DNA of 64,000 bases from Carya illinoinensis (Eukaryota; Streptophyta; Magnoliopsida; Fagales; Juglandaceae): NCBI RefSeq assembly GCF_018687715.1, contig NC_056755.1:17986001-18050000 (forward strand), given 5' to 3'. This document shows positions 11,567 through 22,500 of the stretch, piece after piece. A program made the position numbers and the translations under genes. Positions within the stretch are counted from its first letter, which is position 1. Every line of letters starts with the position of its first letter. A model generated the notes under the pieces. It was given only the letters and a program-made list of their open reading frames with translations, ran no database searches and was not told the origin of the DNA.

Positions 11567-11930
11567 AAGTAAGCTTGATAAAAAAAAAAAAACAGTGAAA
11601 GTGAAATTGATAAAAAAAAAAAAAAAGTGCGAAAGTGAGGTTGATCAAAAAGGAAAGAGAGAAATTGAAATTAATAAAAAAAGAGAGAGTAAAAGTGAGG
11701 TAGAGCAAAAAAGAAAGAGTGGGAGTGAGATTGAAGAAAAAAGAAATAGTGAAATCAAAAGGGAGAAAGAGAGTGAAAGACAAAAAAAGAGTGAAAAGAA
11801 TAAAGAGAGTGAAAAGAAAATAGAAAGTGAAAAGAATAAAGAGACTAAAGAAAAAAGAGAGAGTGAAAAGAAAAGAGAGTGAAAAGAGAAGAGATGGTGC
11901 AGAAAATGAGAGGAAAACAAAAAGAAAAGT
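11547..11930 (+). repeat. Purine-rich minisatellite encoding Lys/Glu/Ser repeats
   Basis: Nearly 400 bp consist almost only of A and G, built from variants of AAAAGAGAGAGTGAAAAG and poly-A runs. The plus strand translates as K/E/S/R-rich peptide in two overlapping frames (11547-11882 and the start of 11827-13185). The mirrored minus-strand frames are Phe/Ser/Leu-rich artefacts. It sits between the protease trace and the pol fusion, where native elements often have only a short linker. Confidence 0.85.
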
Positions 11931-13185
11931 GAGTTTTTATGCTAACGGAAGTTTTAATACTAACGAACTTGACGTACATTTGCCTAGTATTGTTGTTTCT
12001 TTGTTGCAGGGAAATTTGGTCATGATTCCTATCGGTGTGTTTAGTGGATTGCCGCCTATTAGAGAGATAAAGCATTACATTAATTTTGTACCAGGTGTGA
12101 CAATCCCTACCCAACCTTTCTTTCAAGAATATGAGTCCTTGATACACTTGAAAGGACAAGGTAAGTTGTTGACTAGAATACATGCTAAGTGGGAGGAATG
12201 TATTGAGACTTTTCCTCATGAAATCATATACACACATGGTAATGAAAATCTTGTGTTTGATGCATTGTCAAGAAGGTATGTCCTTATTTTCAGTTTGGAT
12301 GCAAAGTTACTGAGATTTGAATATGATAAGAAATTGCATACTAGTGATGATGACTTTGATAGTGTGTATGGAGTATGTGAGAAAGCATCATTTGGTAAGA
12401 TCTATAGCCTAGACTGGTATGTATTTAGAGATAATAGACTTTTTGTGCCTAATAGTTCTATGTGTGAGTTGCTTGTGCTTGGAGCACATGGAGGTGCTTT
12501 GATTGGACATTTTGATATAAAGAGAACTTTAGAAGTGTTGCATGACCATTGGTGGGAATATTGTTTCTCATTCATTAAGTTTGCATATAGTTGGAATGGT
12601 CCTTTTGGTTTAAAGAAGAGTTTAGGCATATTGCATGAATACTTTTGGGAGTATGGTTTGCCATTCATTGAGGTCGCATATAATTGGAGTGGTCATTTTA
12701 GTGTAAGGAAGACTTTATATGTGTTTCAAGAATGTTTGTGGGAGTATCATTTTCCATTTATTGAATTGTTACATGAACGTTTACGACGGTATCATTTTCC
12801 ATTCAATGAATTGTTGCATGAACATTTGCGAGAGTATCATTTGTCATTATTAGAATTTACATATAATAAGACCATGCATGCTACTATTTCTCATTCATAT
12901 TTTGAAGTTGGTTTTGGCTTTAATCCACTTATTCCTTTTGATTTAATGCCTTTACCTGTTGATGACAGAAGTAGCTTGGATGGACATTTCCAAATTCTTG
13001 ATAAAATTAATGATGCTTCATATTTAGTAGATCTTCCACGTAAATATCATGTGCTTGCTATTTTCAATGTTACTGAACTATTTTCGTTTGATCTAGGTGG
13101 AGATTCGAGGTCAAATCCTTTTGAGGAGAGGGGGAATGATGGGCCCCAAGGTGGACCAAGTCTTATGGATCAATTACAAGATTAA
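11827..13185 (+). CDS. Long ORF fusing separated pol pieces with a repeated HHCC/integrase module
   Basis: The 452-codon ORF has no internal stop. In order it carries a lysine-rich start, then GLPPIREIKHYINFVPG (the beginning of a gypsy RT region). It then jumps to KWEECIETFP and DALSRR (the end of RNase H). Next comes the start of the integrase zinc-binding region, then an about 31-residue module repeated three times (GHF..KKTL..LHE.FWEY..PFIE.AYNW), with a shorter 18-residue echo. It ends with an integrase tail and SRSNPFEERG. RT and RNase H catalytic motifs and the integrase DDE core are absent. The last codons extend into the 3' LTR. Whether it is translated is unknown. Confidence 0.75.
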   Translation: MKRIKRLKKKERVKRKESEKRRDGAENERKTKRKVSFYANGSFNTNELDVHLPSIVVSLLQGNLVMIPIGVFSGLPPIREIKHYINFVPGVTIPTQPFFQEYESLIHLKGQGKLLTRIHAKWEECIETFPHEIIYTHGNENLVFDALSRRYVLIFSLDAKLLRFEYDKKLHTSDDDFDSVYGVCEKASFGKIYSLDWYVFRDNRLFVPNSSMCELLVLGAHGGALIGHFDIKRTLEVLHDHWWEYCFSFIKFAYSWNGPFGLKKSLGILHEYFWEYGLPFIEVAYNWSGHFSVRKTLYVFQECLWEYHFPFIELLHERLRRYHFPFNELLHEHLREYHLSLLEFTYNKTMHATISHSYFEVGFGFNPLIPFDLMPLPVDDRSSLDGHFQILDKINDASYLVDLPRKYHVLAIFNVTELFSFDLGGDSRSNPFEERGNDGPQGGPSLMDQLQD

Positions 13186-13891
13186 GAACCATGAAGATCA
13201 AGGAAGCAATGCAAGAATTGGTGCAATCCAATTGGGATGAAGCTAGCAAGAGCCCAACACTCATGATCGGCTTGAAAGAAGGAGAACAAGTTTTGATCCA
13301 CTTGATCTAAGCTATGGAAGACACGACTTGGGCCTATTGTTATTGAAGGCCATAGACTTATTTATTTCATTAAAAATGGCTTATTTTATTAGTTATAGGA
13401 ATTAATATGGAATAATTGGGCTTATTGGATGTCCAGCCCACACGTTTTATTTCTAATGAACTAGGGTTTTGGGAAGGCCTTGTATTTTGGCCAAGGGCTT
13501 CTTTGGAAAGTTATTATTTTATTTGACCTAGGGTTTTAGAAGTACTGTAGCTCGACACTGTTCATTAGGGTTTTTAGGGATTGTTTATTTAAATCACTTG
13601 TAGCCTCATTTGAGATGGTTAGACATTTTATTTGAATTTTTATTGTGAGTGAGTTTTCTTTTCTTGTTCTTGATTGAACTCTTGAACTTATTAAAGGTAA
13701 ATCACAACCTTTGTAATTTAGGTTATTGAGATAGGATTTCAATGGGTCTAGATTTTAATATAATTTTGGTTCTGGAAATGAGATCTCAACGGGTCTAAAT
13801 TCTCAATCCATAGACTTGAGTTTGGCTTTCTTGGGTGAATTTTCAAATTGATTGTGGGTTCAAGGGATTCTTTTCTCGTGGGTTCATATCA
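13137..13891 (+). repeat. 3' LTR of the nested gypsy derivative
   Basis: A 755-bp copy of 9316-10109 beginning TGATGGGCCCC, preceded by the purine tract at 13123-13136 and followed by the GCAGA duplication at 13892-13896. Confidence 0.93.
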
Positions 13892-13896
13892 GCAGA

Positions 13897-14467
13897 AGGG
13901 CTAATTGTGATCTGTTTGGTTGGATGGGTTGGGTTCTAGAATGGTGTTTGCATTGGTTGTGGGTTTTGGTTTTTCTATATAAGGTAGCCTTGACAAGGCA
14001 CCGACCACTTTGTTGGTTTTTCCACTTCTATATTCCATCGAGAAGTCATACCCTAGCATTTTTGAAACCCATTTCTGTTGAGCAGGGGTGCCCACCGATT
14101 GCTCCAACAGGTATTTCAAGGCCTGCTGATCAGTGCGAACCTTGAAATGCTGCCCTACCAAGTAATGTCTCCATTTCTTTATGGCCATCACCAAGGCTAA
14201 CAGTTCCTTCTCATAAGTTGAAAGCATGAGACTTCTACCCTTCAATCCCTGACTTAGATAGGCAATAGGTCTTCCTTCCTGCATCAGAATAGCTCCTAAT
14301 CCTTCTCCTGAGGCATCACATTCCACCACAAAACTCTTAGTGAAATCAGTTAATTTTAAAACTGGGGGACTAACCATAGCTTTTTTGAGCCTGTTGAATA
14401 CTGCCTGTGCCTTATCAGACCACACAAATGAGTTTTTCCTGAGTAGAGCAGTTAAGGGCACTGGCAT
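13897..14467 (-). pseudogene. RNase H region of the outer gypsy pol
   Basis: The 188-codon minus-strand frame has FVVECDASGEGLGAILMQ, STYEKELLALVMAIKKWRHYL, FKVRTDQQALKYLLEQ and a degenerate ALSRLP end, all hallmarks of Ty3/gypsy RNase H. The acidic residues in ECDAS, YEKEL and RTDQ are retained. An RT thumb-like portion precedes it. It ends near 13901, at the site of the nested insertion, with a Pro/Asn-rich linker. Confidence 0.9.
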
Positions 14468-14739
14468 GGTGCCTTAACCCCAAAATCCAGTGGGACCCAG
14501 AAATCCTCTTTAGGCTTTCAAATTTTTGGGCAGTGGCCAACTTTGCATAGCTGAAATTTTGTGAGGGTCAACTTTTACACCATCTTTAGAAGTTCTGTGA
14601 CTTAGATACTCCACCTCACTATAACCATATACACATTTAGATTGCTTTGCAAATAACTGATAAGACTTTAATGTTTCCAAGACAATCCGTAAGTGTTGTA
14701 AATGTTTCCTCTACTGACTTGTTGTAAATCAGTATATCA

Positions 14740-15480
14740 TTAAAAAAAAAAAACCAAAACAAACCTTCTTAGATAAGGTATGAATATTTTATTCATCAAC
14801 CCTTGAAATGTGGAAGGGGCATTGGTAAGCCCAAAGGGCATTACCAAGAACTCATAGTGACCCTCATGGGTCCTAAAAGCTGTTTTGGGTATATCCTCTT
14901 CTTGCATTCTAATTTGATGGTAACCAGAACGCAAATCTAATTTTGAAAATATTTCAGCACCAAAAAGTTCATCCAGTAATTCATTGATGTTAGGAATATG
15001 ATACTTATCCTTTACGTATCTTTGTTAAGGGCATGGTAGTCCACACACATATCCCAACTTCCATCCGCCTTTCTAACCAGCAGCCCAGAGATGAATACGG
15101 ACTTTGACTCCCGCTTATAATTCCACTGCTTAACATTTCTGCCACCAGCTTTTCATTTTCTGCTTTTTGGTAATAGGGATACCTGTAAGGCCAAACACAC
15201 GTTGGTTTTGAGTTCTGCAAAAAATTTTATGGTCATGACTCCGGGGTGGAGGTAGACCATGGGGTTCAGAAAACACAGCTTCAAAATCCTTCACTATTTT
15301 GGACACTGCTGGTATACTTGTTGCTTCTGTGGTCTTCACTTCCTCTCTAACTAAGTGCAGCCAAACTCCTTTAACAACCCCTTTTTTTAATTTGGGGATG
15401 TGGTCCCCTTCCTCTAACGATTCACGGGGTGGTTGCAGCCCCTGCAATTTACATTCACTGCCCTTAAAATTGAACTGCAT
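14740..15480 (-). pseudogene. Reverse transcriptase region of the outer gypsy pol
   Basis: Minus-strand frames at 15130-15480, 15005-15220 and 14740-14934 cover the RT N-terminal part. They show DFEAVFSEPHGLPPPR, then an NVWPYRYPYYQK-like stretch (VWPYRYPYYQKAE), then [19 protein letters not shown] and [11 protein letters not shown]. The YVDD active-site motif should follow FQ...F. Here the frame runs into [11 protein letters not shown] and the A-rich tract near 14740-14755, so the catalytic box is disrupted. There are several frameshifts. The 14468-14739 remainder is also frame-broken. Confidence 0.85.
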
Positions 15481-15652
15481 AGTTAAGTCTGTAAAATTTC
15501 ACAAGATAGACCCGAGACCTCTTAGCCAATTAACCCCTAACACCACATCATAACCTCCCAAAGTCAACAAAAAAAGGTTAGCTTTAACTCCTAAATTTTG
15601 TAGTTGGATAGGAACTGCCCTACAATAACCTTGGCAAGGAAGGTTATCTCCA

Positions 15653-16660
15653 TTAGCCACTTTGACTGCTAACTAGCTTTCTCCCACTGGCAGCTTTGAT
15701 CTTTGCTACAAATGGATCCACAAAACTATGTGTGCTTCCTGTGTCAACAAGAATTAAAACATTTTGATGATTAATAAAACCTTCAACCCTCATAGGCTTA
15801 GGTGATAGAGAACCTGCCATGACATGTAATGAAATGCCTAACAACTCCTCAATCTCTTTTCCTTCCTTAATAGAATCCTCCATTTGAATAATGACCAGAT
15901 TCCCTTCACTAGTATCAGCTTGCTCTTCTTCTTCCTCCACTAACCATTCGAACAGAAAAAGCTTGGGCCTGGTACACTTGTGTCCCAAGTGATATTTCTC
16001 ATCATAGTAGTAACAAAGTCCCTTCTCCCTTCGTTCTTGCATTTGGGTAGGGGTAACTAGTTTTATGGGAATGGTGGGTCTCCTGGTTGGGCTATAGGTG
16101 GTCTGGAAGGTTCTGTTTTCAGGTCTTGGTGGTGGTGGTGGCAACATCATTAGAGGTGTGGGTGCAGGTAGTTTGGGAATATAAGAATTTGTGGGTATAT
16201 ACAAGCTGTGGTTTTTACTTAGCATCCCTTTATTTCTCCTAGCCACCTCCTCTTCCTGCAACTTAGCTAGACCAAATGCAGCAGAAATAGTATTAGGTTT
16301 AAGTATAGTTACCATAATTTTCAGGTCATCCCGTAGGCCACTAATAAAGGTGCTAATACGAAAATCCTCCGTATGCCCATTAATCCTGTTAGATAACACC
16401 TCAAATTCAGTTTGGTATTCTTCCACCATAGTGGTTTGCCTAAGTTTGGTAAACGCCCCTACTGGATCCTCATAGGTAGAGGGCCCAAAATGCACCTTAA
16501 GTGCTGAAACGAATTCATCCCATCCACCAATAGGCCCTGAATCCATTAACCAACAATACCACAACAATGCTTTGCCTTCCATGCAGAAGAAAGCAATTTG
16601 TAGTTTCTGATCCTCGGGTGTTTTAAAATAAGCAAAAACTGTTGAGCTTTGAGAATCCAT
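15653..16660 (-). pseudogene. gag and start of protease of the outer gypsy element
   Basis: The 335-codon frame holds the retrotransposon gag core (KLQIAFFCMEGKALLWY, WDEFVSALKVHFGP, DPVGAFTKLRQTTMVEEYQ) and a Pro-rich linker. A CCHC knuckle follows whose second Cys is lost (CYYYDEKYHLGHKC). The frame ends at the protease active site LVDTGSTHSFVDP. The gag start is likely the ATG at 16967 (MAEGTRYAQL), which lies in a different frame from the rest. Confidence 0.9.
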
Positions 16661-16981
16661 TCCATGGGTTCTATCCCATCAAACTTGAGAAAATCCAATC
16701 TAAGGGTCCTAGCATGAATCCCCCCATTCCCCTCAAACAAAGGATTTGATTAAACTGACCTTACACATGTGAAGACTCTTCTCCCCATAATTGATTACTA
16801 CCTTATACTGCCAATTGTTCAGAACTGGTTGCTAAATTGTTGAACTATTGTATTACTGCATCCAGAATGTGTTTGTGGTTGTCTTGTTCTTCTCACAGGT
16901 GCAAGGTTTCACCCTTTAGCATGGAAACTGCTTCTACAAGTTGTGCATAGCGTGTACCCTCAGCCATGGCGCAGGACCACG

Positions 16982-16993
16982 GCTGTGATACCA
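16982..16993 (-). other. Primer binding site of the outer gypsy element
   Basis: On the minus strand TGGTATCACAGC follows the 5' LTR after one base. It differs from the iMet-type TGGTATCAGAGC at one position. Confidence 0.85.
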
Positions 16994-16994
16994 C

Positions 16995-17369
16995 TGTTAT
17001 AATCACTGAATATATAATGTAATTTCTATAGGCTCTTTGAGGGGCCTGGACCTCCAAATTGTACTCTGAATTGGGAAAAACTGAATCATGATTCATTACT
17101 GATAATTCTGATATTTAAATGCATTACAGGAGGACTTGGTCAAACATGACCCACGAACTCACTGTTCTTACAACTAACCCAACATGATCCTACGTGACCC
17201 AATAAAACAAATAACTGCTAACACGGACATGCCCATGACTTTAACAGACTCAACTAACACTGACTAATTCAATTGCAAATAACCCATTTATCTCGGCCCA
17301 CTTCTACTAGCCCAACCCCTTCACTTCAGACATACCCTAAAGTCTAGGATTCTTGTCGTGCACATAACA
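16995..17369 (-). repeat. 5' LTR of the outer gypsy element
   Basis: A 375-bp repeat matching 7469-7827. On the minus strand it starts TGTTATGTGCAC and ends GATTATAACA. The CATTG duplication follows at 17370-17374. Confidence 0.9.
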
Positions 17370-17374
17370 CATTG

Positions 17375-17923
17375 CAAGGGCATAAATTTTTCGACACCAA
17401 GAAAGGAGAAGAGAGATCTTCAACAACCTTGAATGCTTAAGACAAACAAATTACAATGAAAGGCGGTGATGAAAAAAGAAATTATAGCAAACATTAATAG
17501 GCATGGCATGCATGATATGTTTTTTTTTTTTTTTTTGACACTAGATATGTTTTTTTTTTTTTGACACTGGATATCTGAGAACAGTATCCCAAATAATTTC
17601 AGGGATGCACAGGCCTCGGTAAGTAATAGGCATGGCATGATTATTATAGAGAAATAACAAATTCATATGGAATGTGTCTCCCCAATGAAATATTGTTGAT
17701 GATATGATACTGCACACTCTGCTACTCTTAAGGAATTGGTCTGCATGTATGGCGTTCTTGCTTCAAGAAATATTATTTTCTAGCTGTGGATCAGTTCATA
17801 GTTGTATCCAATATTATATCCATATTTGAAAAATAGTAGATGATTACGTTGTTTGTTAAATTTTAAACAAGTTATTAGTAGTTTATGTGTGTGTGTGCAT
17901 ATATATATATATATATTTATATT
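17375..17923. other. Spacer between the gypsy element and the LINE
   Basis: No gene. Two adjacent poly-T runs, each followed by TTGACACTRGATAT, form a short tandem duplication at about 17513-17576. A TG/TA microsatellite lies at 17885-17916. Confidence 0.5.
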
Positions 17924-18053
17924 AAAATGTTTAAAGATTCAGTATTGTTCTTTGTTTTTTCCTCTCCTAGGGTTTTTTCCTATCCTAGGGTTTCCTTTGT
18001 AGAGGTCTTCGTACTGCCTTGGTGCAGTTGGTCTTGTTCTACGTTTTGCAAGT

Positions 18054-19517
18054 ATGATTACGGAAGATGATCTTCCAGTGCTTTATACAAAGCTTTCTTT
18101 GACTGAGAAGGAAAGTGAAGATGTGGTCATCGAACCAGAGAATCTGGAGGAAGTGTTGCCTCGAGGAGGGAAGTGTTTGTTGATGCAACTCTTTACTGGA
18201 AAATATTTCAATCGGGAAGCGTTTAAGGGCACGATGCGGAAAATATGGAGGACTGTCATGGGAGTTTGTTTCCGGGACCTCTCATCAACACTGTTTCTTG
18301 TTGAGTTTGAGGATGTTAGTGATAAAGAGAAGGTTCTAAGAAAGGGGCCATGGACTTTCGATAAACACCTGGTTTTGTTTGCTGAAGCGGATGGTAGACT
18401 TCAAGTACAACAGATTAAATTGGAGATTGCATCCTTCTGGGTCAGATTACATGATCTTCCCATTATGGCTCGGAATGCACAAGTGGGTCAAAAGCTTGGG
18501 GAGAAGATCGGCGTAGTTGAAGAAGTGGATCTAGAGAACGGTGAAGTGGAATGGGGAGAGTATTTGAGGGTGAGAGTCAAGCTCAATGTGAATGAACCTC
18601 TCTTACGAGGATCTAAGTTGTCTGTTGGAGGTGGTCAGTCGGTTTGGATTTGGTTTTCTTACTAGCGATTGCCTAATTTATGTTACTGGTGTGGGCGATT
18701 GGGTCACGTTGATAAAGATTGTAGTGATAGGGAGGGTATCTCTGGAATGGAAAGTGATAAGGTTATTCAACCATATGGTGTTTGGTTACGATCGGGAAGC
18801 TTCAGTGAGAAGAAGAACTCAGCAAGGGGTCGATTCACAGGGGAAGCAAAGATGGATTCTGTTAAAGTGACTTCCTGTCTGCCTAGTTCGTTTAAAAATC
18901 TTTCCCCTTCGTCGGCGACAGAACCAGGTCTACCTGCCAGTAATTGCTTAGCCGGTGTTTCTGGCGATGGTGAAATCGTAACAGTTACAACTCCCACGGT
19001 AGGAAGTGATGCGGAGAAGATGGCTGAATTTCAGGAAGGACCGTTACCCAGTAACGCCTTTCATGAGATTTTAAACTGCTCAATGAATGCGGTTGGTGTT
19101 AATGGGGTCAGTGAATAAGGTGTTAAAGGGATTCTAAAGGGTGTGGATGGGCCTTCGGCTGGGGCTTTTGAAGAGGGGCTTTCTAGTGGGTCTTTTGATA
19201 TTGGGCTTGTTGAGATTTCGGTTGAAGTAGGGCCGACTGTTGTGGAGAAGCCCGACCCGTTGAAGAAGCCTGCTTCGGTCCACGGAAATAGACAAAATCG
19301 CAGGCTGTCGTTTAAGTCCGAAACGCCTAAACCTAATATCCCTTTTGATGTTGCGACTCAGGATAGCAGCAAGAAGTAGAAACAGAGGAGCACTTATACG
19401 GAAGCTGTTCGGCAGGTCAGAACGAGATACGAGCCTGAGAGAATTTCTGAAGCGCCCAATCTCAAGGATGTGGAGCTTGCGGGAAGCACTGAGCTATCGG
19501 TGGTGGCTGTTGAATAG
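18054..19517 (+). pseudogene. LINE ORF1 (DUF4283-like and CCHC knuckle) with in-frame stops
   Basis: One frame can be followed from the ATG at 18054 to the TAG at 19515. It is interrupted by stops at 18663, 19116 and 19377. Residues about 40-150 resemble DUF4283 (FNREAFKGTMRKIW, FEDVSDKEKVLRKGPWTFD, FWVRLHDLP), the RNA-binding-like domain of plant L1 ORF1 proteins. A CCHC knuckle (CYWCGRLGHVDKDC) follows directly after the first stop. The tail is variable and basic. No frameshift is needed, so the gene has decayed by point mutation only. Confidence 0.85.
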
Positions 19518-19531
19518 CACCGCTGGCAGCC

Positions 19532-22500
19532 ATGAAACTCCTAGCATGGAATGCCCGTGGGCTTGGGAACCCACGAGGCATTCGTCACCTTTGCGATTTG
19601 ACGAAGAGGGAAGCGCCCGATGTTCTTTTCCTTCAAGAGACAAGGCTTAGTGTGAGAGATGTTGAAAAATGTAAGTTCAAACTTGGTTTTTCCAACTGTT
19701 TAGCCATATGTTCTAATGCTAGAAACGGGGGTCTTGCTTTATATTGGGGAAAAGAAGTTGCTCTTTCAATTGTTAATTTTTCTTCAATTCACATAGATGC
19801 TGAAATTAGTGATGACAATGTAGTTGGAGGGCGTTGGTTTTTAACAGCCTTGTATGGGGTTCCTGAAACTCATTTACGGCATAGAAGCTGGTCTCTTCTT
19901 AGGAGTCTTAGACATTCACGTGGGGAGGCATGGTTAGTCATGGGTGATTTGAATGAAACGATGTTCCATCATGAAAAACAGGGGGGGAATCCTAAACCAG
20001 AAAATCAATTATCTGCTTTCCGAGATATAGTTGAGGAGTGTGAATTATGTGACTTGGGGTTTACTGGGTATAAATATACGTGGTCAAATAGGAAAGAAGG
20101 TTCTTCCTGTATCAATGAACGTTTGGATAGGTTTCTTGCCAACTCAACTTGGTGGAATTCTTATCCGAATGCGAAGGTAGTTCACGACTTTGTGGCTTAT
20201 TCCGACCATCTCCCAATTTGGTTGGAATTGGAGGGTGATACTATTGTTCCTTATAAAAAGAAAAAAGTCTTTTGGTTTGAGGAAATGTGGGTTGGAAATC
20301 TTGATTGTGAAGCTATCATTAAGGATACATGGAGAATGGGTAATGTTCACTCAAGATTGGAGAATGTGGTGGATATGATTAGGAAGAGTGGTGTCAAGTT
20401 GTAGCAATGGAACAGAAATAGCTTTGGGAATGTTCAGAAAAAGCTTCAACAAGCTAATTTGAAACTGAAACAAGTGTATGAGGATCATCGGGGGTTTGAT
20501 GTATCAGCCTTAAATGTTGCTAGAAAGGAGGTTGCAATCTGGTTAGATAGGGATGAAGTGATGTGAAGACAACGCTCAAAGGCTCTATGGCTAAAAGAAG
20601 GTGATCATAATTCAAGATATTTTCATATGAAAGCATCTCAACGAAGAAAAAAGAATCTTTTGCAAAGAATTCAGGATGAACGGGGGCAATGGCATGAGAG
20701 GACTCATATGGACAATGTTATTTTGGGTTATTTTAGTGAGCTGTTCACTTCTTCAAATCTAAATGCTTCACTAGATTTTCTGAATGATTTAAGAGGAAGA
20801 GTCACCCCAAGTATGAATGAAGATCTGACTCGTGTGTATTCCGAAGATGAGGTTAAGATCGCACTGCAGCAAATGAATCCCTCTAAGGCTCCGGGCCCGG
20901 ATGGCATGTCACCAATTTTTTTCCAAAAATATTGGCAAGTGGTAGGTAGTTTTGTGACTGCAGCAGTGTTGCATGCCCTTAATACAGGTTCTTTTCCTTC
21001 CTCTCTTAACCACACCTTTATTTCTTTGATTCCTAAGAAGAAATCTCCAATAAGAGTTACGAATTATAGACCGATTCGCCTATGTAATGCGGTTTATAAA
21101 CTGATTGCCAAGGTCATTGCAAATAGGCTGAAACTGGTTTTATCTAATATTATTGGGGAATGTCAAAGTGCATTTGTGCCCGGGCGTCTAATTACTGATA
21201 ATGTCCTTATAGCTTATGAAGTGATTCACTATCTGAGGCTTAAAAGGACAGGGAGTAAGGGTTTTATGTCTTTGAAATTGGATATGAGCAAAGCGTATAA
21301 TCGGGTAGAGTGGGGTTTTTTGAAATCTATTATGGAGGTATTGGGTTTTAGTGAGGAGTTTGTGAGGCTGATTATGCAGTGTGTTAGCTCGGTTTCTTTT
21401 TCGGTGCTTATTAATGGAGAACCTAAGGGGCCTATTATTCCTTCTAAAGGGCTTAGACAAGGGGACCCTTTGTCTCCCTATCTTTTTCTATTATGTTCTA
21501 AAGGGTTAACCTCTTTATTAAAAGAAGCGAGTTTGAGGCGACAACTTTCAGGTATTAAAATATGTAGAGGGGCTCCGAACATCACTCATTGATTATTTGC
21601 AGACGATAGCCTGATCTTTTGTAAGGTTGATTTAGAAGAAAACAGACGGATTCAAGATATTTTGGCAAAGTATGAGGCAGTCTCTGGTCAGCGGATAAAT
21701 AGGGAAAAACAGCAATGGTTTTCAATGGAAATGTGTCAAGGAGGACCCAAGAGGATATAAAAAATTTATGGGGTAATTCTGACATTCAGCAGTACAAAAG
21801 GTATCTTGGGTTACCACCTTTAGTTGGAAGATCCAGAGGCAGAGCTTTTTAGTCCATTAAACAAAGGGTTTGGCAGAAGCTACAAATTTGGAAAAAAAAA
21901 TTGCTTTCTCAAGGGGGTAAGGAAATTTTGATAAAAGCAGTAGCACTTTCAATTCCATCCTACCCTATGAGTTGTTTCCTTCTCCCTTCTACTTTATGTG
22001 ATGATTTGGAGGCTATGATGGCTCGTTTTTGGTAGAGTCAAAAAGATAATGAGAGGAAAATACATTGGTTAAGCTGGAATAAAATGTGTACTTCTAAATC
22101 CTGGGGAGGTTTGGGTTTTAAAAAGCTGAAAATTCATAATTTAGCTATGTTGGCTAAACAAGGGTGGCGTTTGCTCCAAGATGAGAGTTCTTTACTCCAT
22201 AGACTTCTAAAGGCTAAATATTTTCCATCTTCAAACTTTTTGACAGCCAAGTTGGGTAGATGTCCTTCTCACTCTTGGCGAGGGATTTGGGAGGCTAGAA
22301 AGTGGGCAGTGGGTGGGTGTAGATGGAGGATTGGAGATGGTACTTCTGTTAATATTTGGAGTGATAAGTGGATTCCAGGTCATACCTCTTTGGAGAAGGA
22401 AGGTTTTGAGATAAGAGGGGGAACTGAATGGGATTGTGTTAATACTCTATTCTCTGAAAATTTTGCTTCATGTGATATAGATAAACTTAGAGCTCTCTTT

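Larger units (their letters stand above)
9316..13891 (+). mobile_element. Nested Ty3/gypsy derivative with internally deleted pol
   Basis: Direct repeats 9316-10109 and 13137-13891 start TGATGGGCCCC and end TTCATATCA. The 5-bp duplication GCAGA flanks the element (9311-9315 and 13892-13896). A primer-binding-like TGGTATTCAGAAC follows the 5' LTR, and a GAGGAGAGGGGGAA purine tract precedes the 3' LTR. The internal part is only about 3 kb. It has gag and protease traces and a long ORF fusing distant parts of pol, and it lacks RT, RNase H and integrase catalytic cores. It must therefore have been mobilised by another element's proteins. Confidence 0.93.
7469..17369 (-). mobile_element. Ty3/gypsy LTR retrotransposon (outer), interrupted by a nested element
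   Basis: Two direct repeats bound the element, 7469 to about 7827 and 16995-17369. The flanking 5-bp duplication is CATTG (7464-7468 and 17370-17374). On the minus strand the order is LTR, primer binding site, gag, protease, reverse transcriptase, RNase H, integrase, LTR, which is the Ty3/gypsy order. The second element at 9316-13891 interrupts it between RNase H and integrase. Without that insertion it is about 5.3 kb. All coding parts carry stops and frameshifts, so it cannot produce its own proteins. The LTR ends on the minus strand are TGTTAT and ATAACA. Confidence 0.93.

Noticed and set aside
11484..12237. Phe/Ser/Leu-rich minus-strand frames
   Set aside because: These are mirror translations of the purine-rich minisatellite and of the pol fusion ORF.
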